Of a DNA stretch of 17,205 nt, positions 8,344-16,674 are shown one piece after another; position 1 is the first letter of the stretch, and each line of letters begins with the position of its first letter. The stretch covers positions 1 to 17,205 of the forward strand of contig JBDNIO010000266.1 in NCBI GenBank assembly GCA_041688215.1, read 5' to 3'. Both the position numbers and the translations under genes were made by a program. Source of the DNA: JBDNIO01 sp041688215 (GTDB lineage Bacteria; Pseudomonadota; Gammaproteobacteria; Nevskiales; Salinisphaeraceae). The notes under the pieces are model-generated. The model did no database searches and was not told where the DNA came from. It worked only from the letters and a program-made list of their open reading frames with translations.

Positions 8344-9711
8344 ATGACGCAAAAAGTTTTTGTAAAAACCTGGGGCTGCCAGATGAACGAGTACGACTCC
8401 GCCAAGATGGTGGAAGTACTGCGTGAATACAACGGCGCCGAGCGGGTGGACAGCGCCGAAGCCGCAGACATCCTGTTGCTCAATACCTGCTCCGTGCGTG
8501 AAAAAGCACAGGAGAAGCTGTTCTCGCAACTGGGCCGCTGGCGGCCGCTGAAAGAGGCCAACCCCAAGCTGATCATCGGCGTCGGCGGCTGTGTGGCTTC
8601 CCAGGAAGGCCATGCCATCCGTGAGCGCGCGCCGTTTGTGGACATGGTGTTTGGGCCGCAAACCCTGCATCGCTTGCCCGAGATGGTGAACAACGTAGTC
8701 GATAACCGCACGGCGGTCATAGACATCGCATTCCCGGAAATCGAGAAATTCGACCGCTTGCCCGAGCCGCGTGCCGACGGGCCCACCGCGTTCGTTTCCA
8801 TTATGGAGGGCTGCTCCAAATACTGCAGTTTCTGCGTGGTGCCTTACACGCGCGGCGAAGAAATCAGCCGTCCGTTTGATGACGTGATTCTGGAAATTTC
8901 CGAACTCGCCGCCCAGGGCGTGAAAGAAATCACCTTGCTCGGCCAGAACGTAAACGGCTATCGCGGGCGGATGGTTGACGAGGAGGGGCGCGACGCCACG
9001 GTGTGCGACTTGGCGCTTTTGGTAAATTACGTTAATGAAATAGACGGCATTGAGCGCATCCGCTACACCACTTCGCATCCGCTGGAATTTTCTGACGAGT
9101 TAATAGACGCATACGCGCAAACGCCCAGGCTGGCGAATTGTCTGCATCTGCCGGTGCAGTCGGGATCCGATCGTATTCTGGAGCACATGAAGCGCGGGTA
9201 TACGGTGGCGTCGTTCAAGCAGAAAATTGCCAAGCTGCGCCGGATTCGCCCGGATATCAGTCTTTCGACGGACATCATTGTCGGCTATCCCGGCGAGACT
9301 GACGAGGATTTCGAGGCCACCATGCAATTAGTCGAGGAAATGCGCTTCGATCAGGCCTTCTCCTTCATCTACAGCAAACGTCCCGGCACGCCCGCGGCGG
9401 ATATGGATGATCCGCTACCGCGCGAGGTCAAACAAAAACGCCTTAAACGCCTGCAGGATCGCATCAACGAATTTAACGCCGAGTATATGCAGGCCATGGT
9501 GGGAACGGTGCAGCGGGTGCTGGTCGAAGGTCCCGCCAAGCGCGGTGGCAACCAATTAGCCGGACGCACGGACTCCAATCGCTGGGTTAACTTTGACGGC
9601 GACCCGCGGCTTATAGGGCATTTCGTGGAAGTCACCGTCACCGAAGCTCTGCGTAATTCTCTGCGGGGGCGCGTTGTGGCTATTGAAGAAGACGTCGCCG
9701 TACCCGCTTAG
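8344..9711 (+). CDS. miaB: tRNA-2-methylthio-N6-dimethylallyladenosine synthase MiaB
   Basis: A 455-residue radical-SAM enzyme that adds a methylthio group to i6A37 of tRNAs reading codons beginning with U. The N-terminal UPF0004 domain has the three cysteines of the auxiliary iron-sulfur cluster at C12, C49 and C83. The radical-SAM CxxxCxxC triad is C157, C161 and C164 in MEGCSKYCSFC; all six sit at the E. coli MiaB positions. A C-terminal TRAM domain covers roughly residues 380-445 (SGRT-like AGRTDSNRWVNFDG). The start MTQKVFVKTWGCQMNEYDS is the family's usual N-terminus. No strong ribosome-binding site is visible. The TAG stop overlaps the GTG start of ybeZ by one base. Confidence 0.98.
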   Translation: MTQKVFVKTWGCQMNEYDSAKMVEVLREYNGAERVDSAEAADILLLNTCSVREKAQEKLFSQLGRWRPLKEANPKLIIGVGGCVASQEGHAIRERAPFVDMVFGPQTLHRLPEMVNNVVDNRTAVIDIAFPEIEKFDRLPEPRADGPTAFVSIMEGCSKYCSFCVVPYTRGEEISRPFDDVILEISELAAQGVKEITLLGQNVNGYRGRMVDEEGRDATVCDLALLVNYVNEIDGIERIRYTTSHPLEFSDELIDAYAQTPRLANCLHLPVQSGSDRILEHMKRGYTVASFKQKIAKLRRIRPDISLSTDIIVGYPGETDEDFEATMQLVEEMRFDQAFSFIYSKRPGTPAADMDDPLPREVKQKRLKRLQDRINEFNAEYMQAMVGTVQRVLVEGPAKRGGNQLAGRTDSNRWVNFDGDPRLIGHFVEVTVTEALRNSLRGRVVAIEEDVAVPA

Positions 9712-10694
9712 TGGCCGCTTCGACTCAATCATCATCCTTAAGCCTCACGCTGGAGCCGGCCGACACCGACCGGCTCGCCAATCTGTGCGGCGCGCAGGAT
9801 GAACACCTGCGTCAGATCGAACGCGATCTGGATGTGCAAATCCATAACCGCGGTAATCATTTTCAACTGCACGGCAGTCCGCAAGCTGTGTCAGCGACTG
9901 AAACCGTGCTGCGTGAACTTTATGCGGCCTCCAGTTTCGGTCCGGTCTCCTCCGAGCGCGTGCACATCGGCGTGCACTCGGCTGGCCGCGACGCCAACGG
10001 TAGCGACGCGCAAGACCCTGAGTTTGCCGAAGTCACCATTAAAACCCGGCGCGGTATGGTCCGCGGGCGCGGGCCGAATCAGCGCCGCTACCTGTTCAAC
10101 ATGGCGCGCCAAGATCTGAATTTCGGCATCGGCCCAGCCGGCACCGGTAAAACCTATTTGGCCGTTGCCAGTGCAGTTGATGCGCTGGAGCGCGACAGCG
10201 TTCGCCGGATATTATTGGTGCGCCCGGCAGTGGAAGCGGGCGAGCGTCTGGGTTTCCTGCCCGGCGATCTGGCCCAGAAAATCGACCCCTATCTGCGCCC
10301 GCTGTACGACGCACTCTACGAAATGCTGGGCTTTGAAAAAGTTGTGCGGCTGATTGAACGCCGTGTCATAGAAATTGCGCCATTGGCTTATATGCGTGGT
10401 CGCACGCTAAACGAATCCTTCATTATTCTGGATGAAGCGCAGAACTCGACTGTCGAACAGATGAAGATGTTTCTGACTCGTATCGGCTTTGGCTCCACCG
10501 CGGTGGTTAACGGCGACATGACGCAAACCGATTTACCTCGGCATAAAGATTCCGGTTTGCGCCACGCGGTGAATGTTCTAAAAGGTGTTGAAGGCATTAG
10601 CGTGACGCATTTCGTCAGCAAAGACGTGGTCCGGCATCCGCTGGTGCAGCGCATTGTTGAAGCTTACGAGCGGCACGAGGGCGCCGATTCCTAA
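9711..10694 (+). CDS. ybeZ: PhoH-like ATPase YbeZ
   Basis: A 327-residue PhoH-family P-loop NTPase. An N-terminal segment of about 100 residues resembles an RNA-binding KH-like fold. Walker A is GPAGTGKT at residues 141-148, and Walker B is the IILDEAQ motif with D241-E242. The family partners functionally with the endoribonuclease YbeY in rRNA maturation, which fits its position directly upstream of ybeY. The start is GTG at 9711, inside the miaB stop (TAGTG), and its own stop overlaps the ybeY ATG (TAATG), so translation across the three genes is probably coupled. It has the length and motifs of an intact enzyme. Confidence 0.96.
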   Translation: MAASTQSSSLSLTLEPADTDRLANLCGAQDEHLRQIERDLDVQIHNRGNHFQLHGSPQAVSATETVLRELYAASSFGPVSSERVHIGVHSAGRDANGSDAQDPEFAEVTIKTRRGMVRGRGPNQRRYLFNMARQDLNFGIGPAGTGKTYLAVASAVDALERDSVRRILLVRPAVEAGERLGFLPGDLAQKIDPYLRPLYDALYEMLGFEKVVRLIERRVIEIAPLAYMRGRTLNESFIILDEAQNSTVEQMKMFLTRIGFGSTAVVNGDMTQTDLPRHKDSGLRHAVNVLKGVEGISVTHFVSKDVVRHPLVQRIVEAYERHEGADS

Positions 10695-11158
10695 TGAAGC
10701 CAGAAATAGCCATCCAGCGGGCTGCTACCGCGAGCCCGACGGATGAAGAACTAAAAAAATATGCACTGGCAGCGTTGGCGGCAAACCTGAAAGTCGGAGA
10801 ATTGTGTATTCGAATCGTGGATGCACAGGAAAGTGCCGACCTCAACCAGAGTTATCGCGATAAATCCGGTCCCACGAACGTGCTGTCCTTTCCCTGCGAT
10901 GCGCAAGTGGACGAGTTCCAACTACTCGGCGATCTGGTGATCTGCGCGCCGGTAGTGGCCGATGAGGCCAAAGCGCAGGGTAAAAACGAAACCGCCCATT
11001 GGGCACATATGATCGTGCACGGCGTGCTGCACTTGCTCGGCTATGACCATATCGGCGACCATGAAGCGGTAATTATGGAAGCAAAAGAGCGCGCCATCCT
11101 GGCGGGCCTGGGTTTTGCTGACCCCTATTTAAGTCAAAAACCTGATGAGGGTGAATAA
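10694..11158 (+). CDS. ybeY: Endoribonuclease YbeY (16S rRNA maturation)
   Basis: A 154-residue zinc-dependent single-strand endoribonuclease involved in 16S rRNA 3'-end processing and ribosome quality control. The metal motif HGxLHLxGYDH is seen at residues 109-119, with H109, H113 and H119 as the zinc ligands. Upstream are the family's conserved RDKSGPTNVLSFP and LLGDLVIC segments. The N-terminus (MKPEIAIQ) and total length are ordinary. Its ATG shares one base with the ybeZ stop. A gap of only nine bases separates it from ybeX. Nothing unusual. Confidence 0.97.
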   Translation: MKPEIAIQRAATASPTDEELKKYALAALAANLKVGELCIRIVDAQESADLNQSYRDKSGPTNVLSFPCDAQVDEFQLLGDLVICAPVVADEAKAQGKNETAHWAHMIVHGVLHLLGYDHIGDHEAVIMEAKERAILAGLGFADPYLSQKPDEGE

Positions 11159-11167
11159 AAAGCACTG

Positions 11168-12040
11168 ATGGCGGACGATTCAGAGAGCGACCCCAGTAAT
11201 AAGGATCCTAAGCCCGGCCGTGGATGGCTGCGCCAGTTCGGTATGAACCTGGCCGGCCCGCCGCGAGACCGGGAAGAATTGGTAGAAGTTCTGCGCGCGG
11301 CGCAAGAAGGCGATTTACTCGATATTGATGCCCTCTGGATGATGCAGGGCGTGCTTAATGTGTCCGAATTGCAGGTGCGCGACGTGATGATCCCGCGCTC
11401 ACAAATGGTCATAATCGAACGCGACGCCAGTGCCGACGAGATTCTGCCTATCGCCATAGAATCAGGCCACTCGCGCTTCCCGGTTATTGCCGAGTCACGC
11501 GATGAAGTGGTCGGCATATTGCTCGCGAAAGACATGCTGCGTCTGGCCATGAACGGTCAGGACGCCGAGCCCTTTAACATGGGCGAAGCGCTGCGCCCGG
11601 CCGTATTTGTGCCGGAGGCCAAGCGCGTGAATGTCTTGTTAAAAGAATTTCGCGCCTCGCGCAATCACATGGCCGTGGTGGTGGACGAGTACGGCGGCGT
11701 GGCGGGCCTGGTTACAATTGAAGATGCGCTGGAACAAATCGTCGGCGATATCGACGACGAATACGACCAGGCCGAGGGTGCCTACATCCTGCGTCAGGAA
11801 AAAAACCGCTTTCTGGTGCGCAGCCTTACCCCGGTATCGGAATTCAACCACTACTTCGGTTGCGAATTTTCCGATGAGGAATTCGACACCATCGGCGGCC
11901 TGGTGATGCACGAATTTGGGCACATGCCCAAACGCGGGGAATCCGCGGTAATCGGGCGTTTCCAGTTTAATGTGCAGCGAGCCGACAGCCGCCGCATTCA
12001 TCTATTCCAGTTAGTGGTCCTGCCTGAATCCGAGGAATAA
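11168..12040 (+). CDS. ybeX: CBS-domain protein YbeX/CorC
   Basis: A 290-residue cytoplasmic protein named CorC for a reported link to magnesium/cobalt efflux, and also linked to ribosome metabolism through this cluster. A short basic N-terminal region is followed by a pair of CBS domains at about residues 68-195; conserved pieces are VRDVMIPRSQM, GHSRFPVI, GILLAKDML, and MAVVVDEYGGVAGLVTIED. A C-terminal CorC/HlyC domain follows, including EFDTIGGLV and FGHMPKRGE. In E. coli the gene lnt follows ybeX; here leuS comes next, so lnt lies elsewhere or is lost. No strong ribosome-binding site is close to the ATG. Confidence 0.95.
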   Translation: MADDSESDPSNKDPKPGRGWLRQFGMNLAGPPRDREELVEVLRAAQEGDLLDIDALWMMQGVLNVSELQVRDVMIPRSQMVIIERDASADEILPIAIESGHSRFPVIAESRDEVVGILLAKDMLRLAMNGQDAEPFNMGEALRPAVFVPEAKRVNVLLKEFRASRNHMAVVVDEYGGVAGLVTIEDALEQIVGDIDDEYDQAEGAYILRQEKNRFLVRSLTPVSEFNHYFGCEFSDEEFDTIGGLVMHEFGHMPKRGESAVIGRFQFNVQRADSRRIHLFQLVVLPESEE

Positions 12041-12070
12041 CGACTCAATGGGTAACCGCCAAGAAAATTG

Positions 12071-12150
12071 AACCACGAAGGACACAAAGAACACAAAGAC
12101 AGAACGCAACACTCTTTGTGACCTTCGTGTTCTTAGTGGTTATCCTTTTT
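12071..12150 (+). terminator. Palindromic repeat between ybeX and leuS, terminator-like
   Basis: Arms 12071-12098 and 12114-12141 are 28 bases each and match as an inverted repeat at 23 positions, with a 15-base loop, followed by ATCCTTTTT to 12150. The T-run directly after a long stem suits a Rho-independent terminator for the ybeZYX transcript. The sequence style (AACCACGAAGGACAC...) is that of dispersed repeats seen in many bacteria, and it shares the AACCAC...GTGGTT ends with the hairpin at 1045-1086. It may be a mobile repeat that also works as a terminator. Confidence 0.7.
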
Positions 12151-12174
12151 ATAACTATCTTTTAAGCTAACTCA

Positions 12175-14694
12175 ATGCAACAAGAATATAACCCGCTCAC
12201 CCTGGAAGCTGATGTGCAAAGCGAGTGGGCCAACAGTAATGCTTTCGCGGCCAGCGAAGACTTCAGCCGCGAAAAGTTTTACTGCCTGTCCATGTTCCCG
12301 TACCCGTCCGGCAAACTGCACATGGGCCACGTGCGCAACTACACCATTGGTGACGTGATCTCACGCTACCAGCGCATGTGCGGTAAAAACGTAATGCAGC
12401 CGATGGGCTGGGATGCGTTCGGCTTACCGGCGGAAAACGCAGCGATCAAGAACAAGGTGCCGCCCGCCGAATGGACTTATTCCAACATCGACTACATGCG
12501 CGGCCAGTTGCAGCGCCTGGGCTTTGCCTATGACTGGAATCGCGAACTGGCCACCTGCGATCCTGATTACTACCGCTGGGAGCAGTGGCTGTTTACCAGG
12601 CTATTCGAAAAAGGGCTGGTTTACCGCAAAAACTCGGTGGTGAACTGGGACCCGGTCGATCAAACCGTATTGGCCAATGAGCAAGTAGAAGACGGCCGCG
12701 GCTGGCGCTCCGGCGCGCTGGTCGAACAGCGCGAGATTCCGCAGTGGTTTCTGAAAATCACCGATTTCGCCGACGAATTACTGGACGACCTGAGCAAACT
12801 CGAAGGCTGGCCGGATGCGGTGCGCACTATGCAGGCCAACTGGATTGGCCGTTCCGAAGGCGTGGAGATTGATTTCGCGGTCAGCGGAAAAGATCAGCCC
12901 ATAACCGTATTTACCACGCGCCCCGATACCCTGATGGGCGCAACCTATCTGGCGCTGGCGGCGGATCATCCGCTGGTTCGGGCGCTGGAAGCCAACGACC
13001 CTACATTAGCCGCGTTCTGCACCGAGTGCCGCAGCGGCTCCGGCGCGGCTGCTGATCTGGAAACGCGAGAAAAACGCGGTTATGCGCTCGGGCTTACCGC
13101 CGTGCATCCGATTAGCGGCGAGCAAATTCCCATCTGGGTCGCCAACTTCGTACTTATGGGCTATGGCACCGGCGCCATCATGAGCGTGCCCGCGCATGAC
13201 CAGCGGGATTGGGAATTTGCCAAAGCCTACGACTTGCCGATCAAACCGGTAATTGCGCCGAACCCCTCACCCCAACCCTCTCCCCACGCGGGCGAGCGAG
13301 GTGAGGTGAGCGCAGCGAAGGGCCAGGGTGAGGGGCAGACCCTGCAACACGCGGATATTCCCGAAACCGCCTTCACCGGCAAGGGAATACTCATAAATTC
13401 CGGCGAATTCGACGGCCTGGATTTCCAGGCGGCGTTCGCTGCGATCAGCGCGAAGCTTGGCGCGCAGGGCCGCCGCCGCACGCAGTATCGCCTGCGCGAC
13501 TGGGGCATTTCCCGCCAGCGTTACTGGGGCTGCCCGATTCCGATAATTTATTGCGAAAAATGCGACGCGGTGCCGGTGCCCGAAGCCGACCTGCCCGTGC
13601 GCCTGCCCACAGACGTAACCCCCGAAGGCGCCGGTTCGCCGCTGCCGAAAATGCCTGAGTTCGTAAACGTGGATTGCCCCCAATGCGGCCAGCCCGCGCG
13701 CCGCGAAACCGATACTTTCGACACCTTTGTGGAATCGTCCTGGTATTTTGCCCGCTTTGCCTGCGCGGATAACGACGACGCGATGCTCGACGAGCGCGCC
13801 AACTATTGGCTGCCGGTGGACCAATACATCGGCGGCGTCGAGCACGCGATTCTGCACCTTTTATACGCGCGTTTCTTTCAAAAATTGCTGCGTGATGAAG
13901 GCCTTACGCAAGCTGATGAACCGTTCGCCCGCCTACTAACCCAGGGCATGGTGCTGAAAGACGGCAGCAAGATGTCCAAATCCAAGGGCAATACGGTTGA
14001 TCCGCAGGCCATGATCGACGAATACGGCGCGGATACCGTGCGTCTGTTCATTATGTTTGCAGCACCCCCGGAGCAGTCCCTGGAATGGTCGGATGCGGGC
14101 GTTGATGGCGCATTTCGGTTCCTCAAACGCTTATGGCGTCTGGTGCAAACCCACGCGGGGCAGGGCGCCGCGCCGATCGCCGACCCCGACGCGCTAACCG
14201 AGGCGCAGCGCGATTGCCGTCGCAAGCTGCATGAAACCATCGCCAAGGTTGGCGACGATATCGGCCGCCGCTATACCTTTAATACCGCGATCGCGGCTAT
14301 AATGGAGTTATGCAATACGCTGAGCAAATTCGACGACGCATCACCCGGTGGGCGCGCCGTTACCCAGGAAGCCCTGGAAGCGGTGGTGCAAATGCTCGCG
14401 CCCATCGTGCCGCATATTGCTCAGGCACTTTGGGCGGATTTGGGTCGCGAGGATGATTTGCTTGATGCGCTCTGGCCCGAGCATGATCCGTCCGCCCTGG
14501 AACGCGACGCTATCGAAATCGTGGTGCAGGTGAACGGCAAGGTACGCGCAAAGATGACCATCAGCACCGCCGCCGACAAGGCCGAAATCGAAGCCGCGGC
14601 GCTGGCCGAGCCCAACGTACAGCGGCATATCGAGGGCAAGGAAATCCGCAAACGTATTGTAGTACCCGGCAAACTGGTGAACCTGGTTGTTTAG
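12175..14694 (+). CDS. leuS: Leucyl-tRNA synthetase, with an in-frame palindromic insertion
   Basis: A class I aminoacyl-tRNA synthetase of 839 residues that charges tRNA-Leu. The HIGH-type motif is in PYPSGKLHMGHVRNYTIGD near residues 42-60 and KMSKS in GSKMSKSKGNTVDPQ. The editing (CP1) domain has VPAHDQRDWEF with D342, the counterpart of E. coli D345. A zinc-ribbon pair CEKC...CPQC is present. The anticodon-binding and C-terminal domains are complete (ends PGKLVNLVV). About 20 residues after D342, residues 363-387 are unlike any LeuRS segment I know and are encoded by a palindromic repeat (13261-13335). The start has no obvious ribosome-binding site. The TAG is one base before the lptE ATG. 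Confidence 0.97.
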   Translation: MQQEYNPLTLEADVQSEWANSNAFAASEDFSREKFYCLSMFPYPSGKLHMGHVRNYTIGDVISRYQRMCGKNVMQPMGWDAFGLPAENAAIKNKVPPAEWTYSNIDYMRGQLQRLGFAYDWNRELATCDPDYYRWEQWLFTRLFEKGLVYRKNSVVNWDPVDQTVLANEQVEDGRGWRSGALVEQREIPQWFLKITDFADELLDDLSKLEGWPDAVRTMQANWIGRSEGVEIDFAVSGKDQPITVFTTRPDTLMGATYLALAADHPLVRALEANDPTLAAFCTECRSGSGAAADLETREKRGYALGLTAVHPISGEQIPIWVANFVLMGYGTGAIMSVPAHDQRDWEFAKAYDLPIKPVIAPNPSPQPSPHAGERGEVSAAKGQGEGQTLQHADIPETAFTGKGILINSGEFDGLDFQAAFAAISAKLGAQGRRRTQYRLRDWGISRQRYWGCPIPIIYCEKCDAVPVPEADLPVRLPTDVTPEGAGSPLPKMPEFVNVDCPQCGQPARRETDTFDTFVESSWYFARFACADNDDAMLDERANYWLPVDQYIGGVEHAILHLLYARFFQKLLRDEGLTQADEPFARLLTQGMVLKDGSKMSKSKGNTVDPQAMIDEYGADTVRLFIMFAAPPEQSLEWSDAGVDGAFRFLKRLWRLVQTHAGQGAAPIADPDALTEAQRDCRRKLHETIAKVGDDIGRRYTFNTAIAAIMELCNTLSKFDDASPGGRAVTQEALEAVVQMLAPIVPHIAQALWADLGREDDLLDALWPEHDPSALERDAIEIVVQVNGKVRAKMTISTAADKAEIEAAALAEPNVQRHIEGKEIRKRIVVPGKLVNLVV
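13261..13335 (+). repeat. Palindromic repeat inserted in frame in leuS
   Basis: The 10-bp arms CCCCTCACCC (13263-13272) and GGGTGAGGGG (13326-13335) are perfectly inverted. Inside, CTCTCCC (13278-13284) and GGGCGAG (13290-13296) form a second stem with one mismatch. The whole reads through without a stop and encodes NPSPQPSPHAGERGE and so on, a composition foreign to LeuRS. E. coli LeuRS has only a short loop here. I read it as a repeat element of the C-rich kind common between genes in environmental gammaproteobacteria, here domesticated as a protein insert. Confidence 0.8.
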
Positions 14695-14695
14695 C

Positions 14696-15190
14696 ATGCA
14701 ACGCATAGTATTAATGTTGCTGGCATTTAGCCTCTTAAGCGCCTGTGGTTTTTATCTGAAAGGCCAGCGTCCGGCGTCTGCCGCATTACAATCGGTGAGC
14801 ATTAGCTACGAGCAACCCTACCGCGTAGGCGATCCCCCACTGGTCATGGCCTTGCAGAATCGCCTGCGTGCTCAGAACAAACTGGTGCGAAGCGATGCGC
14901 AAACGCGTATCCATCTAAGCGACATCCGTAACGAAGCCAAAGTGCTGTCGGTAAGCCCTATCGATGGCCGCACCTCCGAAATTGAGCTGGTCAGCAGCGC
15001 AATATTCCGAATCAGTGCCGACGGCGAGCCTTTGCTAAAAGACCAGACGCTATCCGTGCGTCGCGCCTACAGTTTCGACAACACCGAGCGCCTGGCCTCG
15101 GAAGCCGAACAAGATGACCTGCTCGCGTCCATGCAAACCGAATTGGCGGACTTGATACTGCTGCGCGCGGAAACCGCCCCACCGGAATGA
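14696..15190 (+). CDS. lptE: LPS-assembly lipoprotein LptE
   Basis: A 164-residue outer-membrane lipoprotein that plugs and supports LptD when lipopolysaccharide is placed on the cell surface. The signal peptide ends in LSAC with Cys17 as the lipidation site, followed by GFYLKGQRP, the usual LptE start of the mature part. The ATG at 14696 lies one base after the leuS stop; a TTG at 14687 in the same frame would only add three residues and is less likely. The leuS-lptE pair is standard in gammaproteobacteria. The stop overlaps the next gene by ATGA. It is somewhat shorter than E. coli LptE, within the family's loose range. Confidence 0.93.
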   Translation: MQRIVLMLLAFSLLSACGFYLKGQRPASAALQSVSISYEQPYRVGDPPLVMALQNRLRAQNKLVRSDAQTRIHLSDIRNEAKVLSVSPIDGRTSEIELVSSAIFRISADGEPLLKDQTLSVRRAYSFDNTERLASEAEQDDLLASMQTELADLILLRAETAPPE

Positions 15191-15756
15191 CCGAATTTTT
15201 ACCCACGCCCGAGCAAGCGGCCGAACTCCTGCGCAGCCGACGCACTATCAATAAATTCCAGACGAAGCTGCCGCCGCGTGAGCTTATCGAACAAGCCGTC
15301 GAACTCGCCCGCTGGGCGCCCAACCACCGCATGACCCAGCCTTGGCGGTTCTATTTACTGGGCGAGCAAGCCAAACATTCAATAATCGAATTGAATACCG
15401 ACCTCGTCGCGACCCAAAAAGGCGAAGCCGCGGCCGATGTGAGACGCCGGCGCTGGCAAGATATCCCCGGCTGGCTGGTCGTGACCTGCAAGCGCAGCGA
15501 AGACACATTGCAAGCACAAGAAGACTACGCCGCCTGCTGCTGCGCGGTTCACAACATCACACTGTATTTATGGAGTCACGGCATCGGCTGCAAATGGACC
15601 ACTGGCGCAGTAACCCGCGACCCCCGGTTTTATCAGCGTCTGGGGATCAACGCCGAAAGCGAAGAACTGGTCAGCCTGCTCTGGTACGGTTACCCGGACC
15701 AGAGCCCGCAAACCAAACGCAAGCCCGTGCAAGACATCTTATTCGCGCTTGAGTAA
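15187..15756 (+). CDS. Nitroreductase-family flavoprotein (YdjA-like)
   Basis: A 189-residue member of the nitroreductase fold, normally an FMN-binding homodimer that passes electrons from NAD(P)H. The flavin-contact start RSRRTINKF at residues 16-24, WAPNHRMTQPWRF at about 43-55, and the C-terminal GIGCKWTTGAVTRDPRF are the family signatures and resemble E. coli YdjA. The substrate is unknown. It begins in the lptE stop (ATGA at 15187-15190), so it is translated with leuS-lptE. In E. coli this place is taken by holA, the DNA polymerase III delta subunit, so the order here differs. Confidence 0.88.
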   Translation: MTEFLPTPEQAAELLRSRRTINKFQTKLPPRELIEQAVELARWAPNHRMTQPWRFYLLGEQAKHSIIELNTDLVATQKGEAAADVRRRRWQDIPGWLVVTCKRSEDTLQAQEDYAACCCAVHNITLYLWSHGIGCKWTTGAVTRDPRFYQRLGINAESEELVSLLWYGYPDQSPQTKRKPVQDILFALE

Positions 15757-15785
15757 TTGCAAATATTGCCGCGCTTAGGTAATAT
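15757..15785 (+). promoter_or_regulatory. Sigma70-like promoter for rplM-rpsI
   Basis: TTGCAA at 15757-15762 and TAATAT at 15780-15785 are separated by exactly 17 bases, directly after the nitroreductase stop. Transcription would start near 15791-15793, leaving a leader of about 47 bases. In the leader, GCCGC (15797-15801) and GCGGC (15806-15810) can form a small hairpin. A link to feedback control by L13 is possible but not shown. Confidence 0.7.
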
Positions 15786-15838
15786 CGCGCGCCTTCGCCG
15801 CTCCTGCGGCCACATCTCCTGTTTACTATGAGAGACGC

Positions 15839-16267
15839 ATGAAAACCTTTTCCGCCAAAACGGGCGAAGTGCCCGGTGACTGGTTCCTGATTAACGCCGA
15901 GGGCAAAACCCTGGGCCGTCTGGCATCAGAAATTGCAACGCGCCTGCGCGGCAAGCACAAGCCTGAGTTTACGACGCATATTGATACCGGCGACAACATC
16001 GTCGTAGTCAATGCTGAGAAAATTCACGTAACCGGCAAAAAACGCGAACAGAAGATTTACTACAGCCATAGCGGCGTGCCCGGCAATCTGAAAGAAATCA
16101 CGCTGGAAAAGCAACTGGAAAAAGCCCCGGAACGCGTGCTCGAAACCGCGGTAAAAGGCATGTTGCCGAGAAACTCGCTGGGCCGGGCAATGTTCAGAAA
16201 ACTGAAAGTCTATAAAGGCGGCGAACACCCGCATTCCGCCCAACAGCCCAAAGCACTGGAAGTATAA
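15839..16267 (+). CDS. rplM: 50S ribosomal protein L13
   Basis: A 142-residue large-subunit protein, the same length as in E. coli. It begins MKTFSAKTGEV and has conserved segments DWFLINAEGKTLGRLASEIA, YYSHSGVPGNLKEI and RVLETAVKGMLPRNSLGR. It binds 23S rRNA early in assembly. A GAGAG stretch lies a few bases before the ATG. Its TAA overlaps the rpsI ATG by one base (TAATG), the usual close rplM-rpsI pair. Confidence 0.99.
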   Translation: MKTFSAKTGEVPGDWFLINAEGKTLGRLASEIATRLRGKHKPEFTTHIDTGDNIVVVNAEKIHVTGKKREQKIYYSHSGVPGNLKEITLEKQLEKAPERVLETAVKGMLPRNSLGRAMFRKLKVYKGGEHPHSAQQPKALEV

Positions 16268-16674
16268 TGGCCACAGCAGCTAAAGCATCTGAACAAAGCT
16301 ACGGCACCGGCCGGCGTAAAACCGCCACCGCGCGCGTATTCATCAAGCCCGGCAAAGGCGCCATAAACGTTAACGGCACCCCGTTGGACCACTACTTCGG
16401 TCGCCCCACCTCGCGCATGATCGTGCGCCAGCCGCTGGAAGCCACCGAGTCGGTAGAACGTTTTGATATCTACGTAACCGTCAAGGGCGGTGGCCCCGTA
16501 GGCCAAGCCGGCGCCATCCGCCACGGCCTGACCCGCGCCTTGATGGAATACCAATCCGACCTGCGCCCCACCCTGCGCGCCGCCGGTTACGTCACTCGTG
16601 ACGCCCGCAAGGTCGAGCGCAAAAAGGTTGGTCTGCACAAGGCGCGCAAGGCACCGCAGTACTCGAAACGCTAG
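16267..16674 (+). CDS. rpsI: 30S ribosomal protein S9
   Basis: A 135-residue small-subunit protein. YGTGRRKTATARVFIKPG begins the S9 fold, GGGPVGQAGAIRHGLTRAL is the central signature, and the end RKAPQYSKR is the tail that reaches the P-site tRNA. The N-terminal few residues (MATAAKASEQS) are slightly longer than in E. coli. A perfect 22-bp palindrome covers the stop codon (16662-16683). It forms the second half of the rplM-rpsI transcript. The gene itself is normal. Confidence 0.99.
   Translation: MATAAKASEQSYGTGRRKTATARVFIKPGKGAINVNGTPLDHYFGRPTSRMIVRQPLEATESVERFDIYVTVKGGGPVGQAGAIRHGLTRALMEYQSDLRPTLRAAGYVTRDARKVERKKVGLHKARKAPQYSKR

Noticed and set aside
8238..8426. Small forward reading frame before miaB
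   Set aside because: It runs into miaB in another frame, has no recognisable motif, and its residues look random.
13267..13857. Minus-strand reading frame over leuS
   Set aside because: Antisense shadow of leuS; no domain seen.
14687..14695. TTG start for lptE
   Set aside because: The ATG three codons later gives a normal signal peptide and a better start codon.
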